Under the pieces are notes generated by a model. The model had not been told where the DNA came from. It saw only the letters and a list, made by a program, of their open reading frames with translations, and made no database searches. From positions 134,415,284-134,479,283 of the forward strand of contig NC_135719.1 in assembly GCF_964656455.1 (NCBI RefSeq): DNA of 64,000 nt. Direction: 5' to 3'. Of this stretch, positions 47,269 through 57,447 are shown piece after piece. This stretch comes from Halichoerus grypus (taxonomy: Eukaryota; Chordata; Mammalia; Carnivora; Phocidae). Each line of letters begins with the position of its first letter. Position 1 is the stretch's first letter. Both the position numbers and the translations under genes were made by a program.

Positions 47269-47785
47269 ACAAAACACATACTACTATTACTTTGGAATTT
47301 TCTGAGGTTATATAGTTAATCAAGTATTGATGTACTCACTACCAATCATAAACAAAATGCAATTTAAGCACCTAAACATACAGTGGTTATGTACATTTGA
47401 GTTGAAGTGTCTATAGGGAACAAATTGTACAAGCATTTCAAAAACGTTCATCTTTTGGGATCTTCAATAAGATGAAGGTCTTGTTGACTATGTTTATATG
47501 AATAAATGCTGCATTATATTTATATAAACCAACTAACAGAAGTGTATATTATATTAATATCTTAAAATGTCCTGTAAATAACTAAAATTTGAAATACTCA
47601 AAAGAATTATGAAACCCATCAATTATTCTCCACCCATTTCTCAAGCCCCATGTCCATTCTGTAGCCTCTAGCAGCTCTGATGGTCACTCAATGTCAACAC
47701 AAAGTAAATGCAGAAAATTATCCAATGCAAGAGGCAGCTTACTCTTGAGATAATCAAACATCAAGCTGTATCTTTTCTATCTAGT
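47269..47785. other. No recognised feature
   Basis: Unclassified AT-rich sequence. Confidence 0.5.
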
Positions 47786-47884
47786 AAAAGAAGAAAGAAA
47801 AAAAAGGAAGGAAGGAAGGAAGGAAAAAAGAAAGGAAGGAAGGAAGGAAAAGAAGGAAAAAAGAAAGGAAAGGAAAGGAAGAAA

Positions 47885-47944
<60 letters not shown>

Positions 47945-48021
47945 AAAAAAGAAAGAAAGAAAGAAAAGAAAGAAAGAAAGAAAGAAGAAAGGAGAGAGGA
48001 AGAAGGAAGGAAGGAAGAAAA
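47786..48021 (+). repeat. 236-bp uninterrupted purine tract (GGAA)n/(GAAA)n
   Basis: Every base from 47786 to 48021 is A or G on the plus strand: GGAA units at the left, a core of about 17 GAAA units (47887-47944), then mixed AAAG/GGAA. Long open frames on both strands here are repeat artefacts. Such tracts can adopt triplex (H-DNA) structure and vary in length. Confidence 0.97.
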
Positions 48022-48084
48022 TTAATATCTCCTTTGTCTTCTCTCCTCATGTCCATCCCCACTTCTTGCCCTCCCTTAACAAAA

Positions 48085-48219
48085 TTCCTTATAGTTGTTG
48101 TCTGTATCCACTGCCTCTAATTCTCTCCTCCCATTCTTTTTTGCAGCCATTCAAGTCATATTCTCTCTAACACATCCCTGTAACACCAAAACTGTAGTTA
48201 TCAATTCACCAATGACCTC
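48085..48219 (+). mobile_element. L2 LINE ORF2 relic, left part
   Basis: 'cctcccattcttttttgcag', 'ccattcaagtcatattctc' and 'caattcaccaatgacctct' match the L2 ORF2 DNA order. The element is split at 48219 by a MaLR LTR and resumes at 48596. Confidence 0.75.
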
Positions 48220-48595
48220 TCTTATGAACTGAGTAGTGACCCTCCCTCTCAAAAAATCATATTCTGAAGCCCTAGTCCCCAGTGTGATTGCATTTGGTGA
48301 TAAAACTTGAAGCAAGCAATTGAGGCTAAATGCATAAGGATGGGGCTCCAGTCCAGCAGGACTGGTGTCTTTATGAGAAAGGGAGTATGTGAGCACAAAG
48401 GAAAGGTCATATGAGGACAAGTAAGAAGGTACCATCTACCAGTCAAGGCAAGAGGACTCATGAGAAACCAACCCAGGCAGCAGCTTGAATAAGACTTCCA
48501 GCCTCCAGAACTGTGAGAAAAAAAGAAAAAAATCCTGTCGTTTAATCCACCTAGTCTGCGGTATTTTCTTACGGCAGCCCGAGCTGACTGATATA
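48220..48595 (+). mobile_element. Solo MaLR LTR inserted in L2
   Basis: Family hallmarks 'tctgaagccctagtcccca', 'ggactggtgtctttatgag', 'aaaggtcatatgaggacaag', 'ccagcctccagaactgtgag' and 'acggcagcccgagctgact'. The 5-bp repeat 'acctc' (48215-48219 and 48596-48600) is the expected LTR-element TSD length, and the L2 reading continues across it. Confidence 0.9.
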
Positions 48596-49249
48596 ACCTC
48601 CATGTTTCTAAATCCAATCATCAGGTTTTTTTGTTTTTTGTTTTTTTTGTTTTCTTGTTTTTTGTTTTTTCTGTGTCAGCATCTTACTTTACCTGTCAGG
48701 AGCATTTTATGCAGTTTAACGTTCTCTTAAACTGTGTCTCTTAGGACACCACAATCAACAAGCTTTTAGCTTTCTTTTTCTTTTTTTTTTTTTAAGCTTT
48801 TATCTTTCTACTAACTCTTTGTCAGTGTCCATGTCGCACTCATTTCTCTACTTCTAAATGTTGATGTCATCCACATCAAGTGACCCATTCTCTTTACTAA
48901 GTAACACAGTCCCTGGGTAATCTCATCTGGTCTCCTGGCTTTAGTTACCTCGTGTATGCTGATGACTACCAACTTTATATCACCAACCTGTAACTCTCTC
49001 CTGAGCTCCAGACCTAAAATATATACCCAACTCCTGGCAAGATATTTGCACCTGAATGTTTAACAGGAACTCAGATTTAACATATTCCAAACTGGCCTTC
49101 TGATAAACCACCATTCTTCAACTAACTTATCCCACCTGCCGTTTTCCTATTTCAGTTAATAAAAACTCAACTCTGCTGAAGCCAAAATAATTGTATTTTA
49201 CTCACATCTCAGATTCTGTCCAACAGCAAAGCTGTTGGTTCTCTAAGTA
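48596..49249 (+). mobile_element. L2 LINE ORF2 relic, right part
   Basis: 'acctccatgtttctaaatcc', 'atcttactttacctgtcagg', 'gtatgctgatgactaccaac', 'cctgagctccagacctaaa', 'aacatattccaaactggcc' and 'tccaacagcaaagctgttgg' follow L2 ORF2 toward its 3' end. Interrupted by a T-rich run (about 48624-48672) and by a poly(T) insertion (48776-48793). Confidence 0.8.
48776..48793 (-). mobile_element. Tail-only retroinsertion (18-bp poly-T) in L2
   Basis: A T-run lies between 'aagcttttagctttct' (48760-48775) and 'aagcttttatctttct' (48794-48809), a 16-bp direct repeat with one mismatch. That is the signature of L1-type integration of a poly(A) tail with no body. Confidence 0.6.
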
Positions 49250-49498
49250 CTTGGGGAGGCCCCCTTCCTGGTCTACAGACGGCCATTTTCTCATTGTATC
49301 TTCACACGACAAAAAGCAGAGAGAGATAAGAAGCAAGTGCTCTAGGGTCTCTTCTCACGAATCCTGTTCATGAGACCTTCACCCTTTTGGTCTAATCACA
49401 TCCCAAAGGCTCTACTTTCAAATATCATCACACTGAGAATTAGGTTTCAATATATAAATTTGCAAGGGTGGGGGAACACAAACATTTAGTAGATAGCA
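49250..49498 (-). mobile_element. MaLR LTR fragment
   Basis: Antisense LTR: 'cttcctggtctacagacgg', 'cacatcccaaaggctctac', 'gggggaacacaaacattta' and the terminus 'tagatagca'. It abuts the L2 relic, probably a second LTR insertion into it. Confidence 0.82.
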
Positions 49499-50276
49499 TC
49501 ATTCATATAGGACCCTCTTCTAAGGGGACTTCTCTTACCCACACAACTTTAAAGAGTTGGCTACAAAAGCAATATTGCATTCCACATGTTAATGCTCCTT
49601 CTGGGCCTGATTAGACCAGGAATGAGCCACAACTCCAGGGCAGAGAAATCCATAGTCATATCAACTGACCTCTTATCACTGGAGCCTCATCTAAGGAAGT
49701 GAGATGAGCCAGGAAGAGTCCTCTCCTGAGCATTTGGTTTGGGGAAGCTGAGAGTTTGAGCCACCTGATAGAGTTTGAGACAGAGAATGACTTAGAGATG
49801 ACAATGAAGGTCCATGGGGACAGCAAAGATGGGGGCTACAATATGCACAGGAAATTAATTCACAGGGAAATGAAACAGAAGCAAGAGAAGAGCACAGAAG
49901 CTGTGATAATAAAACAAGGTCCCTAGAGAAGTCTTGCTTCCTAAACATACCAATCTGTCTATAAATTACTGTTTTTAAGGTAACTTGAAGAGATCGCTCT
50001 CCCTTGCAAACAAGCTAGTATACAAACTCATCAGCTAAGTGCACAATGAGGCTAAATTTATATTAACTATGTAAAAAAATTATCTTACTCATGCATTTGA
50101 GCACATTCTTGTGAAATCAGGTGTATCTGCCCACGGGTGTCAACAAACAACAATATAGAGAACCGTGGTTAAATGACTGCATATTTAAGTCAAGTGCAGA
50201 AAACAATGTTTTGTTGAATGGCATTTTGTTAAACCTTTAATGAACTACTCTTTACAAATGATCTCATCTGTGTAAA
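49499..50276. other. Unique sequence upstream of the micropeptide candidate
   Basis: No repeats recognised. 49960-50270 is unique and looks well preserved, with some CpGs ('gagatcgctc', 'cccacgggtg', 'aaccgtgg'). Confidence 0.4.
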
Positions 50277-50444
50277 ATGGCTAGTGAAGCTCAGAACTAT
50301 GCAGCCATAATTTACATTGGACTGGCAGTAATAGGTATAGCAACTTCGTGGTCTTTCATTTTGCTCTTCATGTTCAAATACACTAAGCTAAAGATCAACC
50401 ATAGCAAGAGAAGGTGGATGGTGATTTTTTTTTTAAGGGGATAG
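50277..50444 (+). CDS. Candidate 55-residue single-pass membrane micropeptide (unrecognised)
   Basis: A short frame runs from ATG 50277 to TAG 50442-50444. The ATG has a strong initiation context (A at -3, G at +4) and an in-frame TGA lies 18 bp upstream (50259-50261), so it is the first start in its frame. The predicted peptide has a short polar, acidic N terminus (MASEAQNY), one hydrophobic segment (about residues 9-33, 'AIIYIGLAVIGIATSWSFIL' and onward), then a basic stretch (about residues 34-46, KYTKLKINHSKRR) and a hydrophobic end. This matches the positive-inside pattern of small N-out, C-in membrane proteins. It lies in unique sequence. I recognise no family, no promoter or poly(A) signal is obvious, and 55 codons can arise by chance, so coding status is speculative. 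Confidence 0.22.
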   Translation: MASEAQNYAAIIYIGLAVIGIATSWSFILLFMFKYTKLKINHSKRRWMVIFFLRG

Positions 50445-51854
50445 AAACTACATTTTCTTTGGTGATGTTGATTTTTCTGGCATCTTTTGTGTGAAGGGAA
50501 CAAAGAAAAATAGACACTAGAGACATTAATCACACAAAATCTGTCACTAAAGAGGGACACAACCAACAATTTTACCATCAAAATGCAATCCATAATCAGG
50601 AGAAAAGGGAATTGCTACGCTGTGTGATTCTACCCCTGATAACTCATTAATTAGATGCCAACTGTTAAATACTACAGCCAAGGCAGACGAAAGGTCTATT
50701 TTCTCCATTTGCAACAAAAGCACTTATCAATGGACGATACTCATTTCTTCAAAATTGCTTTTTGTGTTTTTTTGTCAGTTTGAGTTTTGACATGAATCAT
50801 TTTTAAAACCCTTGTAATTAAAATCTCTAGAGCTTGGGGCATAAATTTGCTAGTTGAAAAATGTTTAAATGTGATCAGTAGTATTTATTCTATATATCTT
50901 TGAAAAAGTATGGTGTGCTGTTTGGAAAATTTGACACCTTTGTTATTACCTTGAGTTAAAATTTAAATGAGTATTAGACCAAGAGAAAGAGTTTTCTATA
51001 AAAGCCAAATTGATACATATTTTTGTGTACACATGGTTTACATTTCCTGTTGAGAGTAACAAAAGAAGTAAAATATAAAAAAGAATGGGATAAAAAAAGT
51101 TGTCCTTGGACTTTAGATTTGAAATCCATTAAAAGATAGGTTGTAAGGAGGTAGTTGCTTTATCTGAACTGTTTTTTTTTTCCTTTCTTTCTTTCTATTT
51201 CTATCCTAGTTATTAACCAAATTAGAGTTATTACCCAAAGAATAGAGGTCCTAGAATCAGGCCCAGAGGGAATTCAGGGGAAACAGCTTTTGCGTATGAA
51301 TTTGTGCTGCTCTGTTCAAAGCAAGCCATTCAGGCTTTCAACACTTTATTTTATCAGTGTTTTAGGGAGAACAACCAAAAAAGGAAGGAAAAAAAAAAAA
51401 GGATTAAGATTGTGTGTGCCTGACGGAGACTGGGGGTAGGGTAGTTGGGATTTTAGTGGTCTGAAGACAAAGCAGAAAGATACATTGGTGGGCTAGGGCT
51501 TCAGAATATGATTTTTTGGGAGGGAGCGTCACTACTCAGTTCAAAAGAGAGGTCATTGATGAATTGATAACTACAGTTTTGTTGTTGCAGGGTTGTGTTA
51601 GAAAGTTAGACCAAGTGAAGTTGTTATCATCTAGCTTATACAACTCCAAACCTTGTCTGGTAAATCTGCATATCAATTGTCACTAACCACTCTCTATAAG
51701 GACCCACACATTTTCTGTGACCTCCAATAGTAAGTAATATTCCATGGGTCCCCGAGCTCTCTGGATCTTGAACTAAATTAAAGCCTCTTCAATCAAAAAC
51801 GTTAGTTAGTCAACTGAGCACAAATCATCTTGGCCCTCTCTGGCATAAGCCACT
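50445..51854. other. Unique sequence, part possibly conserved
   Basis: 50620-50760 contains 'actcattaattagatgcc', a TAATTA homeodomain-type core. The rest is AT-rich without named repeats; poly(A)-like 11-12 nt runs occur near 51388. Confidence 0.4.
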
Positions 51855-52002
51855 ACTTTTTGATTGAGGATTTACCATGTAACTATCCTGTGCAGTGCCT
51901 TCTGGAAATTCCAAGGTCTATAAGGCATGTTTCCTGTCCTCAAAGAGGCCTGTCATCTACAGGCTACAAGGGACACAGATGTAACACATAAGAAATAATA
52001 AA
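51855..52002 (-). mobile_element. L2 LINE 3' end, decayed
   Basis: 'gtgcagtgccttctggaaat', 'tttcctgtcctcaaagagg', 'ctacaagggacacagatgt' and 'aagaaataataaag' resemble antisense L2 3' UTR. Confidence 0.6.
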
Positions 52003-52035
52003 GTGTGCACGTGCACGTGTGTGTGTGTGCGTATG
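52003..52035. repeat. (GT)n with tandem CACGTG, alternating purine-pyrimidine
   Basis: 33 bases of strict purine/pyrimidine alternation, including two abutting CACGTG palindromes (52008-52019) and a GTGTGTGTGTGCGT run. Confidence 0.95.
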
Positions 52036-52617
52036 GCAGGGAGGAGCAAACTGTAATGCTGACTTAAAAAAGCTAAGGAAGTTTCCTTACTATCAATTCC
52101 TCAATTCTGAAATAATTCCTATGTAAGTGGATATGGGGTGTTATGATAAAGATATATAAGCTCATCTTGTTCATGTTTACAGTGCTCATTAGAAAAGCTA
52201 AAATAATTTATATTTTTTTTAATTTGGAAAAGAAACTAAAGCCTGTTCTATAGCTAGTCAGTGCTAGTCAGCTTTCCTTGATATGCCATCTTCTGTAAAG
52301 GTCTCCGATTTGAGTTTAATTTTCAATGACATGCTCATTTTGTTCAGGGTGAAGAAATTGCATGTTGAATCCTTCTTTACTACTCTGTTCTCAGTTTCCA
52401 AGAGGCCCTCAACTCCTAAAGATACCACTGAAATCTTTACTAGTTAAAATAGATATTTGATTAAGAATTTCTTTTCTTCATGATATAATACACGGTGGCA
52501 TATTTGAATAGATTTTTAAAAGTATACCTGCGTCGTCTTCACTTGTCAGAACATAAATTATTTTATGATATTTTATGTATATTCAATTATTGAATACATA
52601 AATATCATTTGTGTTTT
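52036..52617. other. No recognised feature
   Basis: Unclassified AT-rich sequence. Confidence 0.5.
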
Positions 52618-52631
52618 AAAATGTATGTAGA

Positions 52632-52881
52632 GAGGAACCATGAGAGACTATGGACTCCGAGAAACAAACAGGGTTTTAGCCGGGAGGGGAGTGGGGGAGG
52701 GGTTAGCCTGGTGATGGGTATTAAGGAGGGCACGTACTGCACGGAGCACTGGGTGTTATACAAAAACAATGAATCATGGAACACTACATCAAAAACTAAT
52801 GATGTACTGTATGGTGACTAACATAACATAACAAAATAAAATAAAATAAAATAAATAAAAAAATAAAATAAAATAAAAAAG
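52632..52881 (+). mobile_element. 5'-truncated carnivore L1, 3' UTR only
   Basis: 'gaaccatgagagactatgg', 'ttagcctggtgatgggtat', 'gcactgggtgttata', 'acatcaaaaactaatgatg' and 'gtgactaacataacataac' plus an (AAAAT)n tail. It equals the second 3' UTR module of the L1 at 1491-1967. The target motif 'atgtatgtaga' lies before it (52621) and after it (52882). Confidence 0.93.
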
Positions 52882-52894
52882 ATGTATGTAGACA

Positions 52895-53114
52895 TGGGGC
52901 ACCTGGGTGGCTCAGCTGGTTAAGTGTCCGACTCTTGATTTCAGCTCAGGATATGATCTTGGGGTCCTGAGATGGAGCCCCGTGTCAGGCTCCATGCTCA
53001 GCGGGAAGTCTGCTTAAGATTCTCTTTCTCCCTCTCCCTCTGCCCCTCCCTGCCACGCTCCTGTGCACTCTCTCTCTCTAAAATAACTAAATAAATCTTT
53101 AAAAATAAATAAAA
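52895..53114 (+). mobile_element. CanSINE (SINEC) inserted at the L1 target site
   Basis: Head 'tggggcacctgggtggctc', 'ctcttgatttcagctcagga' variant body and tail 'ctaaataaatctttaaaaat'. Exact 13-bp TSD 'atgtatgtagaca' at 52882-52894 and 53115-53127; it reuses the right flank of the adjacent L1. Confidence 0.96.
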
Positions 53115-53127
53115 ATGTATGTAGACA

Positions 53128-53461
53128 GTTTTGGGGTGTATTATGCCATTTCATTTATTGAGAACACTATACTGTTTATAGTTTTGGTATTAGTGGACCC
53201 TTTAAAAAATTGCACAAAATAGCCATTTTTTCAAAAAAAAAATGTTGTTTGTTTCCACAAACTTTAAAAGCATTTTTATCTCTGTTTTTTACTTGTCTCA
53301 AATCTTAAAAGCAGGAATCTGGAGACCTAAGTCTCTATTTGAAGCTACATTACTGACCTGTTTTCTGAACTCGGGCAAATCAATAAACAATTTTAATGGT
53401 TTACTATTTTATAGTAATAATAGCAATAACAACAATAAAAGTTAACATTTTAACTTATTCC
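53128..53461. other. No recognised feature
   Basis: Unclassified; a short (AAT/AAC)n stretch near 53416-53438. Confidence 0.5.
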
Positions 53462-53660
53462 AAGTCAGGTGGCCAGGTGCTACACGTCTTAATCTTTACT
53501 ACATGCTAATAATATCATCCTCCTCTTTTACTGATGATGAAATTGAAGGACAGAAAGACCCAAGGTCACTCAGCTAATCAGAAGCCAAGCCAAGATATGG
53601 GCAGTTTGACTTGAGAATCTGCGTTTCCAACCACCAGGCTACACTACCTCTGAAACCTAA
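53462..53660 (-). mobile_element. MIR SINE
   Basis: Antisense MIR: 'ccaggtgctacacgtcttaa', 'cctcttttactgatgatgaa', 'cccaaggtcactcagctaat', 'ccaccaggctacactacctc'. Confidence 0.9.
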
Positions 53661-53934
53661 CTCGCATTGTACCATGTATATCCTTCAACCACTTGCTTTA
53701 TTTTTATTTTTCAAAAGCTTTCTCCAGATATCTATGGCTCCAAAGAAATGACACTCTTTTCCATCCCTAATACATATTCCAGTCTGCAGGCTGTGGATTT
53801 TCACTAAAGCCTGTCCTCTGACTGGAATGTTACTTGCCTATCTCCAACATTCCAAGTCCTGCCCACCCTTCGATAACTAGCTATTCCCAGTAGTAACCAA
53901 CTGGAAGATAAATTCTCTCGTAATCACACCAAAA
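53661..53934. other. Possible faint L2 3' end
   Basis: 'ctgactggaatgttacttg' and 'aagtcctgcccacccttcg' resemble L2 ('tctgcctggaatgctcttcc'), but the match is short. Confidence 0.35.
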
Positions 53935-55470
53935 CCTTTAGCTACTAACTATACAAAGAAGAAGACATTTACAAAATCATAGGAGAAAATTTGAATAAAC
54001 AATGAGAAACCATTTATATGGATGAGGCAATATATCATGGTAACATCAATTCTTCCCAAATTGTTCTACAAATTTAAAATAATTACAATAAAAAATTCGG
54101 CAGATGTTCATAGAAAATTGATAAAACTCCTTCTATGATTAATATAGAATAATGATGGTCTGCAAGTAATTATGTCAGTTTTGTAATGAATGAAACAAGG
54201 TTGACTTAGTTTGAATTACTTCACCACATATTAAAATATTTTATATGATTATAATAAGAGAAGCAGTATGGCATATACGCAGGAACAAAAATGTCAGTGA
54301 AACAAAATACATAGCTTACAAACAGACCTACTTATACAAAGAAACTTATGTTATACCAAAAAAAAAGTGTGATAAAAATGATGCTACAAAACAAAGAGGG
54401 TAAGATGGATTGCTCAATATATGGTGTTGGGAAAAAAGGCTCCTTCTACAGAGAATAATTACACTAGTCCTCTACCTTCCATAAAAGGCAAAAGCATACC
54501 CCACAAAGATTATAAAAAATAATTAAGGCAATACCATTAAGCTAATAAAGTAAAATATTTAAGGATATCTTTGTAAATATCTCTTGACTTGGCAAAAATT
54601 AGAAAAACTTAAACAAGAAGAATTTCTATCTAATCGAGGACAATATACATGAAGTTAACAGACAGATAAGACACTGGAGAAAGATATTTGAAATGTCTTA
54701 AAATAAACATACTATGACTATCTGTAATAGACAAAGAACTCCACATTTTAGAAAGACATAAATCTAAAATTTTTAAGTGGGAAAAAATATTAAAATAAAT
54801 AATTCACAAAAGAGAAAGTTCAAATAGTAATTCCATGATGAGGGTTATCAACTCATTAGTAAGTAATCAGATAAATTAATAGTTCAATTATGCTATTCTA
54901 TATTCATTTAAATCACAAAACTTAGTACTGGAGAGGATGTGTAGAGATATACTCATGAGTGTGTAAACCAGAACACTCCATATGGAAAGCAGTCTGTTAA
55001 TACTTAGTGAAATAAATTGAGCACATACCCTATGATCTGCAGGCACCTTGTTCATAGAGGTCTGTAAGGGTCCAGGTATATAAATATTCTTCATGGCGTT
55101 GAAAGATAGAACTGGGGAAATGAATAACAAAATGTCAAAGATGTATGCTATGGGATATTATATATTGGAAGCAATAAACAGACATATCTCAAAAACACAA
55201 TACTTAGTTAAAACAAGTGAGAAATAATATTTATAGCACAATACCCTTTATGTAAATTTAACACGTACACAACAACAGCACCATATTAATTTTTCTTACA
55301 AGGATACATATGTATTTAAAGACATATATCAAACACTGTAGTAAATGTCTACAGGATGAAAGGAATGGGGGCAGAGGTCAGGGATGAAGGGGGAAAACTA
55401 CAGGTAAGTGAAGTAAGACAAACACTTGCTTGAATTCACAATGATAATTTGGCATAAATGGATAAGTTTA
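53935..55470 (+). mobile_element. Long decayed L1 (late ORF2 and beyond)
   Basis: The order of motifs follows the second half of L1 ORF2 DNA: 'aagcagtatggcatatacgc', 'atatggtgttgggaaaaaag', 'gacaaagaactccacatttt', 'ggagaggatgtgtagagata', 'ccatatggaaagcagtctg' and 'catagaggtctgtaaggg'. Heavily mutated with many indels; no frame survives. The right boundary is uncertain. Confidence 0.72.
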
Positions 55471-55514
55471 ATTAACTCAGATTTCAGCCCCTGAAAAACA
55501 AGAGCCAAAAATAT

Positions 55515-55553
55515 AATAATAAATAAAATAAAATATAAAATAAAATAAAATGT
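55515..55553. repeat. (AAAAT)n A-rich tract
   Basis: 'aataaataaaataaaatata' and further AAAAT units; may be the tail of the upstream L1. Confidence 0.8.
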
Positions 55554-55842
55554 GTTTTAGATTCAGCTAGATTTGTGTAGACTGATACAACAAGGAACTT
55601 CCAAGAGGGACTGTGGGTGGATGTGCAAGGGTCTGAGAAAGGTCGGGAAGCAGGGAAGTACTTTGTCTATCCTCGACACTTAAACCATGTGCTGTCTGGG
55701 TCTCTCCTTCGTTCTGAAAATGTGGTATTTGGGCTGAAAGTACTCTTTTATTTGAAGAACAAAGAAATTGAACAAAAGGATCCTTAAGAAGCACTGAGGA
55801 TTCATGGAAAGAATGGACGCTTTGGCATAGTGTAGAGTCTCT
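55554..55842. other. No recognised feature
   Basis: Unclassified. Confidence 0.5.
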
Positions 55843-55930
55843 ACCCAGCTATGTGTGTGACTTTGGGTGAGTCATTGATTTCTCTTTTATAAGCCTTGCT
55901 TTTCTTGTTTGTCAACAATGAGAAGAGATC
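55843..55930 (+). mobile_element. MIR SINE fragment
   Basis: 'acccagctatgtgtgtgact', 'ttgggtgagtcattgatttc' and 'ttgtcaacaatgagaag'. Confidence 0.7.
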
Positions 55931-55967
55931 CTGCGGTCCAGAGCCATTAAGATGAGATGGTTTCTTC

Positions 55968-56615
55968 ACTTCATTCAACAGATATTTATTGAGTCTGTGG
56001 CATAGTCCACTGTTCTAAGGGCTAGACTAATTAAAAAAATTTCTAGCCGTTATGGATTATAGTTGGGGGAGGGATGTCCAGAATAGCAGATGGTGGTATC
56101 TTTGGGTGAGCCCCAGAACAGAGTAGGTGGGTAAGAAGTGTCCAGAAGTAGAGCAATTCCATTGTAGATAGGATTGCCGGGACAAGCCTTGTTAAGAGTT
56201 TAAGCAAAGATCTGGAGAAAGTAAGGGAGCAAGCTGGGCGGTCCAGGGTGAGAAGGGACCAGGAGGTGGAAGCTAGTCTGACATGTCCAGGAAGAGCAAG
56301 GAAGCAGTGGAATGGGAGAGCAATGGGCAAAGGGCAAGCAACAGGGGATGGGAGGTGGGAGTTCACAGAGTCCAGACACAAGGGTCTTGTGGGCCATTGT
56401 AATGACTTTGACCTCCACTCTGAGAGACAGGAAGCCCCTGAAGGGCTATGAGCAGTGAGGGATATGACTTAACTTATTCTAAAAGAAAACATTCTCTCTG
56501 CTGTGTTGACACAGACTGAAGTAGAGTAAGAATGGAAGCCGGAGAGCAGCTTGGAGGCTTGCATCTCTTGCAGCAGGAGATGATGGTAGCTTGGCCTGAC
56601 TTGTAGAGTGGAAAA
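55968..56615 (-). mobile_element. L2 LINE, 3' UTR and ORF2 end in antisense
   Basis: Starts with the reversed L2 terminus ('ttcaacagatatttattgag') and proceeds through 'gtttaagcaaagatctggag', 'tccaggaagagcaaggaagc', 'gtcttgtgggccattgtaat' and 'aggagatgatggtagcttgg', collinear with reversed L2 for about 640 bp. Frames on both strands here are by-products. Confidence 0.82.
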
Positions 56616-57433
56616 AGCAAAAGACTCAGACTGGATCTGTTTTGAATATACTGACAGATCTGGATGTGGAGTCCGAAAGAAAGGCACCCAGAAGAGGGTG
56701 CACAAGTCATCTAGTGCAACAGTTAGCATCTAGAAGTCACCTCAAACGGTTAAGCGCAGCACTCCCAGGAGGGGCTCAGTTAAAATGCAGAGACCTGGTA
56801 CCTATGCTCAGAGATTTTCATTCAGTATATTTGGGATGAGCCTTCTCAGAAATTTATAGTTTTGGCAGGCATTTTAGATAGTTCTGGCCCAGATGGTCTA
56901 TACAACCATCCTTCAAGAAACACTGTTCTAGAAAGGTGAACATTTTCAGAATTTTTAGCATTCTTGGAAGAAACACAATTAAACTGGAAAAAGCCAATCA
57001 AAATCTTGAGGCAAATATTGCATTTTAATTCTAAGATGGGGAAAAATATACGGTGACAACCATGGAGTGATTACAAGTAATGTTTTCTTCTTCCAGCGAA
57101 TGTAAGAGCCAAGATGACTTGGGGACGCCTAGGAAAATATATTTAATTGTCTTTATAAATGGAATTAATGGACAATACAAAATTGAAGTAAAAGCAGAAA
57201 CAAGACAAGGGAGGGGAGAAACTGACTCTTTGCCTATGCTCTTGCCATTATTTTGTGTTTAGGTTAAAATTACATCTGTACATCTGCAGAGGCAAAATCA
57301 GTTAAAATGAAAAGTGTCTGCTGCGGACAGTCAAATTTCACTGTGAATTGAAGAGTCAAGTTAGAAGGGTAGAAAATATTTTTAAAGTTTTTTTTTTTTT
57401 TTCCCTTTTAAACTTGATTTTTACGTTTCTTTT
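56616..57433. other. No recognised feature
   Basis: Unclassified. A 3' splice-site-like 'gttttcttcttccag' (57082-57096) precedes a short frame, but no 5' splice site or protein match supports an exon. Confidence 0.45.
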
Positions 57434-57447
57434 AAAAGTGCGAACTA

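Noticed and set aside
47708..48062. Long Lys/Arg/Glu-rich and Ser/Phe/Leu-rich frames
   Set aside because: Translation artefacts of the purine repeat.
57080..57262. Short frame after a good polypyrimidine-AG
   Set aside because: No downstream splice donor and no recognisable peptide.
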